From Chloroflexota bacterium (GTDB lineage Bacteria; Chloroflexota; Anaerolineae; Anaerolineales; Villigracilaceae): DNA of 64,000 bases. The position numbers and the translations under genes were made by a program. Shown here piece by piece: positions 32,401 through 40,223 of the stretch (within the stretch, counting starts at the first letter, position 1; the number at the start of each line of letters is the position of its first letter). Where the stretch lies: the NCBI GenBank assembly GCA_013388685.1, contig JACAET010000003.1, forward strand, positions 1 through 64,000, in the 5' to 3' direction. The notes under the pieces are model-generated. The model was not told the origin of the DNA. It did no database searches and saw only the letters and a list, made by a program, of their open reading frames with translations.

Positions 32401-33712
32401 CCAGCAGTTCGATTTCATCGCTGTTGCCGCGCCGAATGCGCACCGCGGCATGATGCCAGTCGAGGCGTCCCGCCATGATTTCGATAATTTTCTCGCCGAT
32501 CTCCTTCGAATTGAAGGTTTGGGTGAAGGAAATACCGCTCTGATACAACGCCTCCAGTTCCGCCACACGGCGGCGGACTTGTTCCTCAGCCTGTTTGCGT
32601 TGGGTTATATCGGTAAGCGAGCCGGTGATAGCAACGGTCTTGCCGTCCCGAACGATCGGGCTTTCGTCCACCTGCACCCAGATCTTGCGTCCCTTGCGCG
32701 TGACCAGTTCCAATTCGTAAGGAGGTTGTCGTTCTCCGGTTTCGATGGCGCGTTGGGTGAATTCGATGCCCAGAGCATTCAATGGGTGGTCGGAGAGAAA
32801 CTCCTGCCAGCGTATCATGGCATCTTCAGGTTCGCAATCCAGAATTTCGCGCGATTGCGGACTGACATACACCAAAACGTGATCCGGCGTATGTGTGTAA
32901 AAAAGACTGCTGCTGTGCCGGATGATATTCTGGAGTTTTTCCTCGCTGGCGCGCAGAAACGCTTCCGCGTTTTTGCGCTCGGTCACATCCCGCAGGATGA
33001 TGAGCAGAATCTCCCTGCCGCCCAGGGTTTGCACCCTGCCGCTCATCTCCACGGGAAAGCGCTCGCCGTTGGCGCGCAGGCTGTAGGTTTCCAGCATGGA
33101 GGAGGCTTTTGGTCCACTCGCCAGCAGGACAGGCTCATGGGGCGGAACAAGGTCTGCCACTGTTTTGGTGAGGAATTCTTCGCGGTTGTAACCGAACATT
33201 TCGCAGGCGCGGTCGTTGACCGCCAGAATTCTGCCATCGAGGGCTTCCACGAGGATGGCATCCTGCACGCCGTTGAAGATGGCGCGGTATTGCTCCTCAC
33301 GCTCGCGGATGACTTCCTCCGCCAACCTGCGTTCGGTGACGTCGAGGGCGGTCATCAGCGCGGCGCGGCGCCCGTTGTAGGTGAGGGCGCGCGAGTAGAA
33401 TTCGACATCCACCAAACTCCCGTCCTTGCGGCGGCACTGCCAGCCGTCCAAATGTCGAAGGGCGGTATGTTGTTTCAGGTTTTCGAGCAGGCGCGGCATG
33501 TCCTCCTGCAGGCAAATATCGGTGATACGCATGGAGAGAAATTCCTCCCGTGAATACCCATACGACTCCACAGCGGCGGCGTTCACATCGAGGAATTGAC
33601 ACGTCTCCGCGTCATATACCCACGCAGGCAGAGGCATATTTTGAAACAGCGCATTCTGCCCGCTGTGATCCTGCTCTGCAGATGCCTGATGCACGCCAGT
33701 CGTATCGCTCAT
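29486..33712 (-). CDS. Multidomain PAS/GAF hybrid sensor histidine kinase
   Basis: A cytoplasmic kinase of about 1408 residues. Order: three PAS domains (about 20-370), GAF (about 395-545), two PAS (about 570-810), GAF (about 830-980), coiled coil, HisKA with SHELRTPLNAVIGLSD (about 1035), HATPase (NLLGNAVKFTPENG, DTGIGI, GTGLGLALV) and a C-terminal REC (ILMDVQMPVMDG). No membrane span. The ATG at 33712 is chosen because GAAGGA lies before it; earlier in-frame ATGs lack a site. It opens a five-gene operon joined mostly by four-base overlaps. The many PAS/GAF modules suggest redox or small-molecule input. Confidence 0.92.
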   Translation of the reverse strand: MSDTTGVHQASAEQDHSGQNALFQNMPLPAWVYDAETCQFLDVNAAAVESYGYSREEFLSMRITDICLQEDMPRLLENLKQHTALRHLDGWQCRRKDGSLVDVEFYSRALTYNGRRAALMTALDVTERRLAEEVIREREEQYRAIFNGVQDAILVEALDGRILAVNDRACEMFGYNREEFLTKTVADLVPPHEPVLLASGPKASSMLETYSLRANGERFPVEMSGRVQTLGGREILLIILRDVTERKNAEAFLRASEEKLQNIIRHSSSLFYTHTPDHVLVYVSPQSREILDCEPEDAMIRWQEFLSDHPLNALGIEFTQRAIETGERQPPYELELVTRKGRKIWVQVDESPIVRDGKTVAITGSLTDITQRKQAEEQVRRRVAELEALYQSGISFTQTFNSKEIGEKIIEIMAGRLDWHHAAVRIRRGNSDEIELLAYSQTDDLQDPARLRTTVTRVGQGLAGWVIEHGLHLRVSNLEDDPRYVETYTGMKSGLYVPIRIFDQTIGCINVESEKENAFTEEDERLLSTIAVQAAVALDNARLFEELQSELSERIKFEKALAENEEKYRSLVDQIPVVVYLDDARTELPVTRFVSPRIQELLGYSPEEWMAGDFDIWVQSIHPEDRERVINHYLACMQQGALFAEEYRMFTRDGRIVWVRDSASVQTDESGKPLRMQGIIQDVTEIKEAEAVMRLQSAALESTDNAIVITDRSGTILWINSAYTRLTGYTLEEAVGKTPRLLYSGVQDQAFYRQLWDTILSGRVWRGELINKRKDGSLYHEEQTITPLLDSQGQVTHFIGVKQDITSRKQAQAKLDQHIERLAALREIDQAITSNFDMRVSLNFLLSRLLKLLSVDAADILLLDAAAGILKFEAGHGFILKPEKETVRLTESYAGQAVREMRLIAIPDLTRLRSHLFQTGFLKGENFVSYYGMPLIVKGKVVGVLEIFNRSILWPNDEWFGTLEALAGQAAIAVDNAHLFASYQRELAERKSAEEKLRESHAELEKRIEARTADLRRANYKLERALRVKDEFLANMSHELRTPLNAVIGLSDSLAEQTAGPLSDKQQKYIATIRESGQHLLELINDILDLAKIEAGQIALSREKVDVTAVCQSCLRMVKQLAQKKNHQVFFDMDAGIGAIWADERRLKQMLVNLLGNAVKFTPENGKIGLQVRGDRENNILTFAVWDTGIGIREEDLPRLFKPFTQLDSDLARKAGGTGLGLALVAKLAAMHGGSVGVESQPGTGSRFTISLPWESALVTGPLPEWKTGKVAPGKPDSNNQNYTILLVEDTDEVVMLIRDYLEHAGYRVRVAPNGVEAVAQAAAIQPSLILMDVQMPVMDGLEATRRIRKISSLQHTPIIALTALAMKGDRERCLEAGMSDYISKPVELKTLNQIIQSHLSAEKRDPA

Positions 33713-34312
33713 CGTTCGTCCTTCGTTATCCATTGAAAGCAAATACCAGCCTGTCCGGCAGAGAGTATTTGATCCATACGGATTCACCACCAATCAACAC
33801 GAATGAACAATGATGTTCGATCAATTTGCCGGGAAAAACCGAGTTGAAATCCGCTTTGTTTGCGTTCATTTGTGGCTAAAAACCGATTTCAAACACTTCC
33901 TCAAAAAGTGTCTCGAAACTTCCTCGTTCCTCACAATTTATGCACAGAGCGCGCTCTCTGGCGCATATTTCGACGTTACCCCTGCCCTCACGCTCCACTT
34001 CGGGGATGATACAGCGGGCAAGCGCCGGCGAAGAAAATCTTCAATGCTCGTTCAGCGGATGTTTAAAGTAGAGTGTAGCAAAATTTTGGGCAAAATTACA
34101 TGTTAATTTGGTATGTTTTCGAATCTGCCTTTTGCGCCATTCAACCGACGCGACACCTGCCCTCCCGCTTCGCGGCGGGGACGATATGGCGGGCGGCACC
34201 AGGGCAGGGCGTCTCTTACGCTTCCGCGGCGGCGCACAGCCAACGTTTTCCAACGTCCGCACACCGTCGTTTACCGATGAGCCGCGGTCGTTTATGCCAT
34301 ACCTCCCTCCGT
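33713..34312. other. 600-base intergenic region with degenerate repeats
   Basis: No convincing gene. About 33768-33910 resembles the MITE-like element at 17288-17444 (ACCACCAATCAACACGAATG, then GTTCATTTGTGGCTAAAAAC and GATTTCAAACACTTCCTC). Two GC-rich imperfect hairpins of one type follow at about 33975-34030 and 34150-34212 (CCTGCCCTC ... GGGGA-GATA-GCGGGC). The promoter of the hybrid kinase is presumably here, but no clear -35/-10 pair was picked. Confidence 0.5.
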
Positions 34313-34702
34313 TTACCCTGCACGATTTGAAGCGGTTGAAAGTTCGGCAATGACAGAAAGCAGCCGCCTGCTCATGTCCGTTTTGCCTACGATGGCATCG
34401 GCTCCCGCCTGAAGGGCGGCGGTGCGGCAGGGTTCCTCTTCCAGAATGGTGAGAATGACAATCTTTGCACAGGGGGCGGCTTCCTTGATGATGGGGATCA
34501 AATCCAGACCCTTGTGATTCCCCACGTTCATATCCAGCAGGATGATCTGGGGGTCAACCTGTTGGATTTGCTCCAGCATGCCCCTAGCCTCTCCTGCCAC
34601 GCCGACAACGTTGAGGTTTTGCTGTAAGCGCAAAAAATCGCGCGCGGCGGCGAGAAAATAGGGATTTTCGTCCACGAGCAGAATACGGATGGGGGATTTC
34701 AT
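34313..34702 (-). CDS. Single-domain response regulator (REC only)
   Basis: A 129-residue REC domain with acidic pocket DE at 11-12, phospho-acceptor D57 in ILLDMNVG, Thr in ILTI and K107 in VGKTD. It has no output domain, so it probably shuttles phosphate or acts by protein contact. It is oriented with, and 600 bases upstream of, the hybrid-kinase operon. The repeat-rich gap makes co-transcription uncertain. Confidence 0.88.
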   Translation of the reverse strand: MKSPIRILLVDENPYFLAAARDFLRLQQNLNVVGVAGEARGMLEQIQQVDPQIILLDMNVGNHKGLDLIPIIKEAAPCAKIVILTILEEEPCRTAALQAGADAIVGKTDMSRRLLSVIAELSTASNRAG

Positions 34703-35127
34703 GGGAGCCTCTCAGTAGATTTCTTGCAAAAGTGCGCCAGAGGGCACACAGTACGCCTTCGCGTAAGAGACGTTCTCTAACATCAACTGACTTATGCAAG
34801 AGATCTATTGCACTTTCGGTTATGCTCCCAGCATATCAAAACCTGCGCCGGGCGACTATTAGGGATTGTACGGTATTGGGGGCGTTTCCACCCTTCATTT
34901 TTGTAAGCTTTACCCCCTCCCCCTTTGACGATGAACACACGGGAACCTTGCGGCAGAGACGGGTAAACCGTTGCCGGTAAAAAAACAGCGAGGCAAACGC
35001 TGGAAGCAGTTGAACGGTCGTCCCGACGAGCGCGCGCTTGCTTCCGACAGCACAGGCTTCTCAGCAGAACAAGCCCATTCGCCCCCCCAACACGCGGCGG
35101 ACGTATGTACGAACAAAGGTTGAAGAT
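34703..35127. other. 425-base intergenic region with a MITE-like repeat
   Basis: A 92-base element spans 34716-34807 with 18-base terminal inverted repeats (TAGATTTCTTGCAAAAGT / ACTTATGCAAGAGATCTA, two mismatches) and an inner GACGTTCTCTAACATC. The remaining sequence to 35127 shows no gene I can support. Confidence 0.55.
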
Positions 35128-36825
35128 TTACATGAACGGCTTCCCGATCAACTCCAGCCTGAGACGCATCTTGACGTCGTTATCCACGAACAGGATGCCG
35201 TGCTGTTGATGCACCGGGTGAAAATCGGCGCCTTCCAGGATCGCGCTGTTCTCCGGCACGGAACCGTCGCCGTTGGTTTTGGATTCATACACCGACTGGG
35301 TGATTTTGCCCTCCGGGTTACGGTGCAGTTGGATGCGGTCCACGGTCTTTTGACCGTAACCAAAAATGCAGGTGGTCGGCACGCTGGTGGACAACCCCAG
35401 TTCCCGTTTGAACTCGCGCGCCGCCTGCCAGAACGGTTTTTGATCCGGCGCCAGCCAGCCGTCGTCCTTCATGAAATTATACGGCTGACCGAACTGATCC
35501 ACACCGCAGGCATACACCGGCAGGATTTGGTAAGAAGTGTAAAACGTGGAAATCACCTTGCGCAGGGTTTCGCCCATCAAGCCAAACGGCAGGACGTCCG
35601 GTCCAAACAGCAGGCTGGAGACTGCCGCCGGCGTTCCCAAATGCGGACCTCCCATCAGGATCAGCTTGTCAACCTTTTCCTTCCCTCCCAGCCGTTCCAC
35701 ATAATAGCGGCTGACCAGGGTGCCCAAACTATGCGCCACCAGTTTGACAGGCTTGACCGGCAACGCGTCGATAAATTGCGAAAGTTGCTTCGCCGTCAGG
35801 CGGATATCCTGCCGCCAGTCGTAGGCAAACTCGAAGAAATCCTTGCCGCGCGTATAGCCCAGATCCTCCACCAGGTAATCTCCCAGCTGGCTGTACTGCT
35901 CGAGTTTGATCAGGTTCGGCACCACCACCACTTCCTGCAAGATGCCGCGCGGCTCGATGCCCGGAATACCCGGGTATTTCAGAAACTCCGGCTCCTTGAA
36001 CAACAACTTCAGGTTGGGCCAGATACGCTCCTTGCCCAGCCATAGTTCGGACCCCATGATACCCGGCACAAAAACCACCGGGTGTCTCTGCGGTATTTTG
36101 AAATGGGTTCCTGCAATCGTGAGATGCTGTTCGGTAAAACCCTGCTTGAAAATGAGGGTTGCGTATCCCAGTTTGACGGTCACGCCGCTGTCGAAAATCA
36201 CCTCGTCCCGTTTTTCGCCGTTTACATACAGCCCGTTACTACTGTTCAAGTCCTTCATCTTGAACGTGCGATGATTGCGCACGATCTGCGCATGCGACCG
36301 CGACACGCTCGGATGCTCGATCACCACATCGTTGCCCGCGCTGCGCCCGATGGTCAGCGAATCCACCTTGTCGTTCAACACGACCTCCCAGGTCTTATCG
36401 GGCGTGTAGATGACAATGCGATCCGCGCGCGTGTCGTTCAGCACCGTCGGCAGAACGAAATCCGCAAGGGTGCGGTCGAGATCGAATTCGGAATTGATGA
36501 TCGTCAGATCGTCATCCACTTTGGACGCCTGCTCATAGCGGATCTGGCTCTCGCCCATCTGAATGACATCCCCCGGCTGGATGACCGACCTCTCGACCTT
36601 TACACCGTTCACGCGTACGCCGTTGGTTGATCCTGCATCAATGACCGTCGCCTCCCCCTTGTCGTTGAACTCGAACCGCGCATGCACCCTCGACATCTTC
36701 CCGTCCATGATGACGATGTCATTCGTCTGCCTGCGCCCAATGCTGATCTGCGCTTTGGAGATTTCGAACTCCTGCTCCCCGCCGCCGGGTAGTTTAAGTT
36801 TCAAATAGCCAAAGGATACGCGCAT
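35128..36825 (-). CDS. Double-FHA domain protein fused to an LCAT-like alpha/beta hydrolase
   Basis: 565 residues. FHA 1 spans about 5-100 (SIGRRQTND, SRVHARFE, STNGVRVNG). FHA 2 spans about 135-228 (TIGRSAGNDVV, SVSRSHAQI, SSNGLYVNG). They are joined by an acidic, Thr-containing linker (DDDLTI, 104-109). From about 245 a lecithin:cholesterol-acyltransferase-like hydrolase follows: VFVPGIMGSELW (oxyanion region), nucleophile S366 in AHSLGT, Asp in GDGSVP (520) and His in HQQHG (539 or 542). No signal peptide or membrane span. GGAGG precedes the ATG. A Ser/Thr kinase gene lies 27 bases upstream, so phospho-threonine control of a lipase/acyltransferase is likely. Substrate unknown. Confidence 0.88.
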   Translation of the reverse strand: MRVSFGYLKLKLPGGGEQEFEISKAQISIGRRQTNDIVIMDGKMSRVHARFEFNDKGEATVIDAGSTNGVRVNGVKVERSVIQPGDVIQMGESQIRYEQASKVDDDLTIINSEFDLDRTLADFVLPTVLNDTRADRIVIYTPDKTWEVVLNDKVDSLTIGRSAGNDVVIEHPSVSRSHAQIVRNHRTFKMKDLNSSNGLYVNGEKRDEVIFDSGVTVKLGYATLIFKQGFTEQHLTIAGTHFKIPQRHPVVFVPGIMGSELWLGKERIWPNLKLLFKEPEFLKYPGIPGIEPRGILQEVVVVPNLIKLEQYSQLGDYLVEDLGYTRGKDFFEFAYDWRQDIRLTAKQLSQFIDALPVKPVKLVAHSLGTLVSRYYVERLGGKEKVDKLILMGGPHLGTPAAVSSLLFGPDVLPFGLMGETLRKVISTFYTSYQILPVYACGVDQFGQPYNFMKDDGWLAPDQKPFWQAAREFKRELGLSTSVPTTCIFGYGQKTVDRIQLHRNPEGKITQSVYESKTNGDGSVPENSAILEGADFHPVHQQHGILFVDNDVKMRLRLELIGKPFM

Positions 36826-36852
36826 ACATCCGCCTCCGTTCGGGGATATTTC

Positions 36853-38478
36853 TCAGGGTAAATCGAAGCAATTTCCGCTTCCGGCTTGAACCGAGTGGTT
36901 GGGGTTGGCAACCAGCGCGCACATTTGTGTGGCGGCGGCTGGACGATCCGCCGGTCCATAGCCGGTGAACGGCGGGTCACCGTACGCCCCCCAGGTCAAC
37001 TTCCATGGACCGGAACCCGGCATGCCCGCCTGCTCCGGCGGGACCGTATTGAAGAACATATGCACGTGCAGGGAGGGAGATTCCGGGAAGTTATGAACCT
37101 CGTAATTTACCACATACCGATTATTCTCCAGCAGAATGCCGGTAATCACCACATACGGCGTGGATGGCGTGGGGGTCAAAGCAAGGGTGGCGGTGGGTTC
37201 GAGGGTTGGGGTGGGTTCAGGGGTATCGGTTTCGGGCGAGGCGGTGAAGGTTGCGACGGAGGCGGGCTGTGTGAAAGCGGCTGTGGGGTTCGACGTCGGT
37301 TCGGAAGAAGAGGAGAGCATGCCCCTCATTACAAAAAAGCCGCCCACCAACAACAGGAGCGCCAACCCTCCCAGTCCTCCAAATTTGGCCACCGGCGACA
37401 TCGGCGCGGCAGGTCTAACCTCCCGCTTCGTCTCCATTTTGAGGGATTCCCGGCGGGGACCTTCCACCGCTTCGCGGAGGGTCGCCTGGGCGGGTTGCGG
37501 GGTCTGTTCGACGGCGGTCGGTTGGCTGACAAGCGAGTCCCCCTGAGATTGGACTTCCCAGGGTTGGGTCGGGTCATCGGCGGGAGGGACGGGTTTCGGG
37601 GCAGGCGTGGCTGTGGGAAGAGGAGCAGTTTCGAGGGCGGAGAGGAGGCGGCGCAAGTCCCCAGCCAGTTCTGCGGCGGAACGGTAACGGTTTTCGCGCT
37701 CCTTTTCCAAAGTCTTGTTGACGATGCGAATCAACTCGGACGGGAGGTCAGGGCGTTTGGTCTTCAAATCGGGAACCGGGTCGTTGAGGTGGCGCATCAG
37801 CAGGGACATTGCCGAGGGCGCGTCGAAGGGCGGGTCGCCGCTCAGCATTTCGTAGAAGGTGACGCCAAGCGAATACAGGTCGGAGCGTTCGTCGGGAACT
37901 TCGGAGCGGATGACCTCGGGCGACATGTAACGCGCCGTGCCGACGACCGCGCCAGTGGCGGTGTGTGAGGTGTCGTCGAGAATTTTGACGATGCCAAAAT
38001 CCATAAGAATCGCCTGACCATGCACATCGAGCATGATGTTGGCGGGCTTGATATCGCGGTGGATGATGCCCTGTTTGTGAGCATAACTCAGCGCGTCGCA
38101 GATATTGAGGAGGATCCTGACCGCCTGGTCTACAGGCATTCTGGCATTCGATTGCTTCAGGTGTTTCAGGCGGTCCTGGAGCGTCTCACCCGGCACGAAC
38201 TCGAGTACCATGTAATACACATCATTGTCGGTATTGAAGTCGAAGACCTGGATGATGTTCGGGTGACGCAGAGCGGCAACCGCCGCGGCTTCCTTCTTGA
38301 AGCGGTAGACGAAGTCACTGTCGGTGGAGAGGTGGGGGTGAATGAGTTTGATCGCGACAACGCGCTTCAAATTCGGGTCTGTTGCTTTATAGACAGCCGA
38401 CATGCCCCCCTGACCGAGTAATGCGTCAATCTTGTATCTTCCATTGAGTGAACGACCGATCCAGGTAGATTGCTCCAT
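36853..38478 (-). CDS. PknB-like transmembrane serine/threonine protein kinase
   Basis: 541 residues. The kinase domain is at about 14-275 with GQGGMSAVY, K44, HRDIKPAN (HRD 140-142), DFG 160-162 and GTARYMSPE, all catalytic residues present. A Pro/Thr-rich juxtamembrane region leads to one membrane span at about 365-386, then a Thr/Pro-rich linker and a roughly 110-residue outer domain with two Cys that is not a PASTA domain. GAGGAG precedes the ATG at 38478. A strong promoter lies upstream. It is the likely partner of the FHA/LCAT protein encoded directly downstream. Confidence 0.92.
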   Translation of the reverse strand: MEQSTWIGRSLNGRYKIDALLGQGGMSAVYKATDPNLKRVVAIKLIHPHLSTDSDFVYRFKKEAAAVAALRHPNIIQVFDFNTDNDVYYMVLEFVPGETLQDRLKHLKQSNARMPVDQAVRILLNICDALSYAHKQGIIHRDIKPANIMLDVHGQAILMDFGIVKILDDTSHTATGAVVGTARYMSPEVIRSEVPDERSDLYSLGVTFYEMLSGDPPFDAPSAMSLLMRHLNDPVPDLKTKRPDLPSELIRIVNKTLEKERENRYRSAAELAGDLRRLLSALETAPLPTATPAPKPVPPADDPTQPWEVQSQGDSLVSQPTAVEQTPQPAQATLREAVEGPRRESLKMETKREVRPAAPMSPVAKFGGLGGLALLLLVGGFFVMRGMLSSSSEPTSNPTAAFTQPASVATFTASPETDTPEPTPTLEPTATLALTPTPSTPYVVITGILLENNRYVVNYEVHNFPESPSLHVHMFFNTVPPEQAGMPGSGPWKLTWGAYGDPPFTGYGPADRPAAATQMCALVANPNHSVQAGSGNCFDLP

Positions 38479-38530
38479 CCTGCTCCTCTTGTTGTGACGT
38501 GCAAATGACTGGCGGCTGGACAATATGAGA

Positions 38531-38559
38531 ATTATACAATCTTACAAATCAGACCGCAA
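38531..38559 (-). promoter_or_regulatory. Promoter of the Ser/Thr kinase-FHA hydrolase operon
   Basis: Minus strand TTGCGG (38554-38559), a 17-base spacer and TATAAT (38531-38536), about 53 bases before the kinase start codon. Confidence 0.7.
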
Positions 38560-38657
38560 TACTGCGATTGTTCACTGCCGTGTGATCATCGCGGCGCAGA
38601 GGTGAGAGAACATCCGCTACGCGCCGACATGTTGCGCACGTTTCACAACGAGTTCGA

Positions 38658-39482
38658 TCATTTGATTATGCTGATACGCGCGTAGATGTCCTTCTTGTTC
38701 CATCCGCTTTGGTGTGACAGTTCGGTAGATAGTTCTTTTGCGGATTTCCCGGCTTTGACCCCCGCTTCAATCGCTGCCGATAACTGCTCCTCCGTCCATG
38801 CTTCGCCGTCATCCTTCGGCTTGCCCTCGACCACCAGTGTAAACTCTCCACGCGCAGGCTGTGACTTGAAGTATGTCACTGCGCCGCCGAGGGTCCCGCG
38901 CCAGTATTCCTCGAACATCTTGGTCATCTCGCGTGCCACGCAGATGCGGCGGTCGCCCAACACAGCGAGCAGATCTTCGAGCGCTTCGACGATGCGGTAC
39001 GGCGATTCGAGGAAGATCAAGGTGTAGGTCAGGTTTGAAACTTGACCGACAAACTTGCGGCGCTCACTGGCTTTGTGCGGCAGATAACCCAGATAGAGGA
39101 ATGAGTCTGTCGGCAAGCCCGAAACCGTCAGGGCGGCGAGAGGGGCGGAGGGACCGGGAATCGGCTTCACGTCGAAGCCCGAGGCGAGCGCGGCGCGGAC
39201 GAGTTCGTACCCCGGGTCGTTGACCGCCGGCGTCCCTGCATCCGAAACGAGCGCCACATCTCCTGCAGAAAGCTTTTCGAGGATGAAATCCAGCTTGGCG
39301 AGTTTGTTGTGTTCAAAGTAACTGGTGAGGGGTGTTTCGATGCCGAAATGCTTGAGCAGTTTGCCGGTGTGACGCGTATCCTCTGCCGCAACGAGCACCG
39401 CCTCTTTGAGGATGCGCAGTGCGCGCGGCGACATGTCTTCGAGGTTGCCGATGGGAGTGGCGACGAGATAAAGCGTGCCCAT
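38658..39482 (-). CDS. rsmI: 16S rRNA (cytidine(1402)-2'-O)-methyltransferase
   Basis: A 274-residue tetrapyrrole-methylase-fold enzyme that 2'-O-methylates C1402 in the ribosomal decoding centre. Hallmarks are LYLVATPIGNLEDMS at the N-terminus, AAEDTRHTGKLL, VSDAGTPAVNDPGYELV and the PIPGPSAPLAAL loop. The segment FVGQVSNLTY (about 144-153) is encoded by an imperfect palindrome and differs from the usual family sequence there. No ribosome site sits at normal spacing. TACAAT ends seven bases before the ATG, so the message may be leaderless. Confidence 0.95.
   Translation of the reverse strand: MGTLYLVATPIGNLEDMSPRALRILKEAVLVAAEDTRHTGKLLKHFGIETPLTSYFEHNKLAKLDFILEKLSAGDVALVSDAGTPAVNDPGYELVRAALASGFDVKPIPGPSAPLAALTVSGLPTDSFLYLGYLPHKASERRKFVGQVSNLTYTLIFLESPYRIVEALEDLLAVLGDRRICVAREMTKMFEEYWRGTLGGAVTYFKSQPARGEFTLVVEGKPKDDGEAWTEEQLSAAIEAGVKAGKSAKELSTELSHQSGWNKKDIYARISIIK
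39027..39047. repeat. Palindromic repeat inside rsmI
   Basis: Ten-base arms GGTCAGGTTT and AAACTTGACC with one mismatch around a single base, read in frame as GQVSNLT. The same peptide type arises from in-frame palindromic repeats in other bacteria. Confidence 0.55.
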
Positions 39483-40223
39483 GCCGCGATTGTATCATTA
39501 CCTCTATTCATCGGTTGGAATATCTCCAGGCGGTTTTGGCATTTAAAGTACAATCCATGGCGGGAACACGGCGGCGCGCCTCAGCCCAATCCATGACCGC
39601 CCCTGCAGGGCTGAAACGTTGTACACGAACTTAAACGAGTCGTTCGGAATCCGACCGAATCATTAACCGTGCCACGGTTTGAAAGGCACGGTTTCGTGCA
39701 ATCTACCCGTACCGGACTGCAAAGATATTCACTTCCTGTTCCTTGCCTTTGAACCGCACAGGACCAAGCGCCTCGACTTGGATTTCCTCCGGCAATTCCT
39801 CGCGGGTATACAGGTCAATCAGAAGCGGCTGCGCCGCAACTCTGGTATGCCCCTCGATGCGCGAAGTCCATCACCCACCCGACGATACCCTGACGGGCAC
39901 ATGTGAACCGTCGGGTTACTCCTACAAAATCGGCGCAGCCGATTAGCCGACTTTCAGTCGGCTTCGTATGTGCAGCGTGGACGTTTACGTCCATGCGGTC
40001 ATGGCAGTATAATCCTCTCAACCATGCAACCCAACTTCTCATCACCACAGAAAAGGATGCATCCCCATACCCTTCGCGAAGCACCCCTGTGGGGCTCCCA
40101 GCGGGAGAGGGACAAACCGACACACCGATCAATCATCACAATCAGGGTGAGGTCCTAACCCCACCCATCGAAAAGTCCGTTTTCAGCAGTTATCGCCCTT
40201 CCAAACAGAACGTTTGCATTAGT
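39483..40223. other. 740-base intergenic region with a gene remnant and repeats
   Basis: Besides the cyclase-like remnant (39703-39870) it holds small hairpins: AACCGTGCC/GGCACGGTT at 39665-39693, GCCGACTTTCAGTCGGC near 39947-39963 and GGACGTTTACGTCC near 39980-39993. A degraded CCCTTCGCGAAGCACCCC...GGGAGAGGG repeat lies near 40069-40112. No intact gene was recognised. Confidence 0.5.
39703..39870 (-). pseudogene. C-terminal remnant of a class III adenylate/guanylate cyclase-like protein
   Basis: The open stretch of 55 codons reads RVAAQPLLIDLYTREELP, then IQVEALGPVRFKGKEQEVNI and FAVRYG before a stop. The LGPVRFKGKEQEVNIFAV ending is the typical last strand of class III cyclases, which usually reads like LG...LKGKEEPVPVYAV. 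No catalytic part remains upstream, and an in-frame stop precedes it, so this is a fragment. Confidence 0.5.

Noticed and set aside
31364..33553. Plus-strand open frame of 729 codons over the hybrid kinase
   Set aside because: It is a shadow of PAS/GAF coding sequence on the other strand, with no domain or ribosome site.
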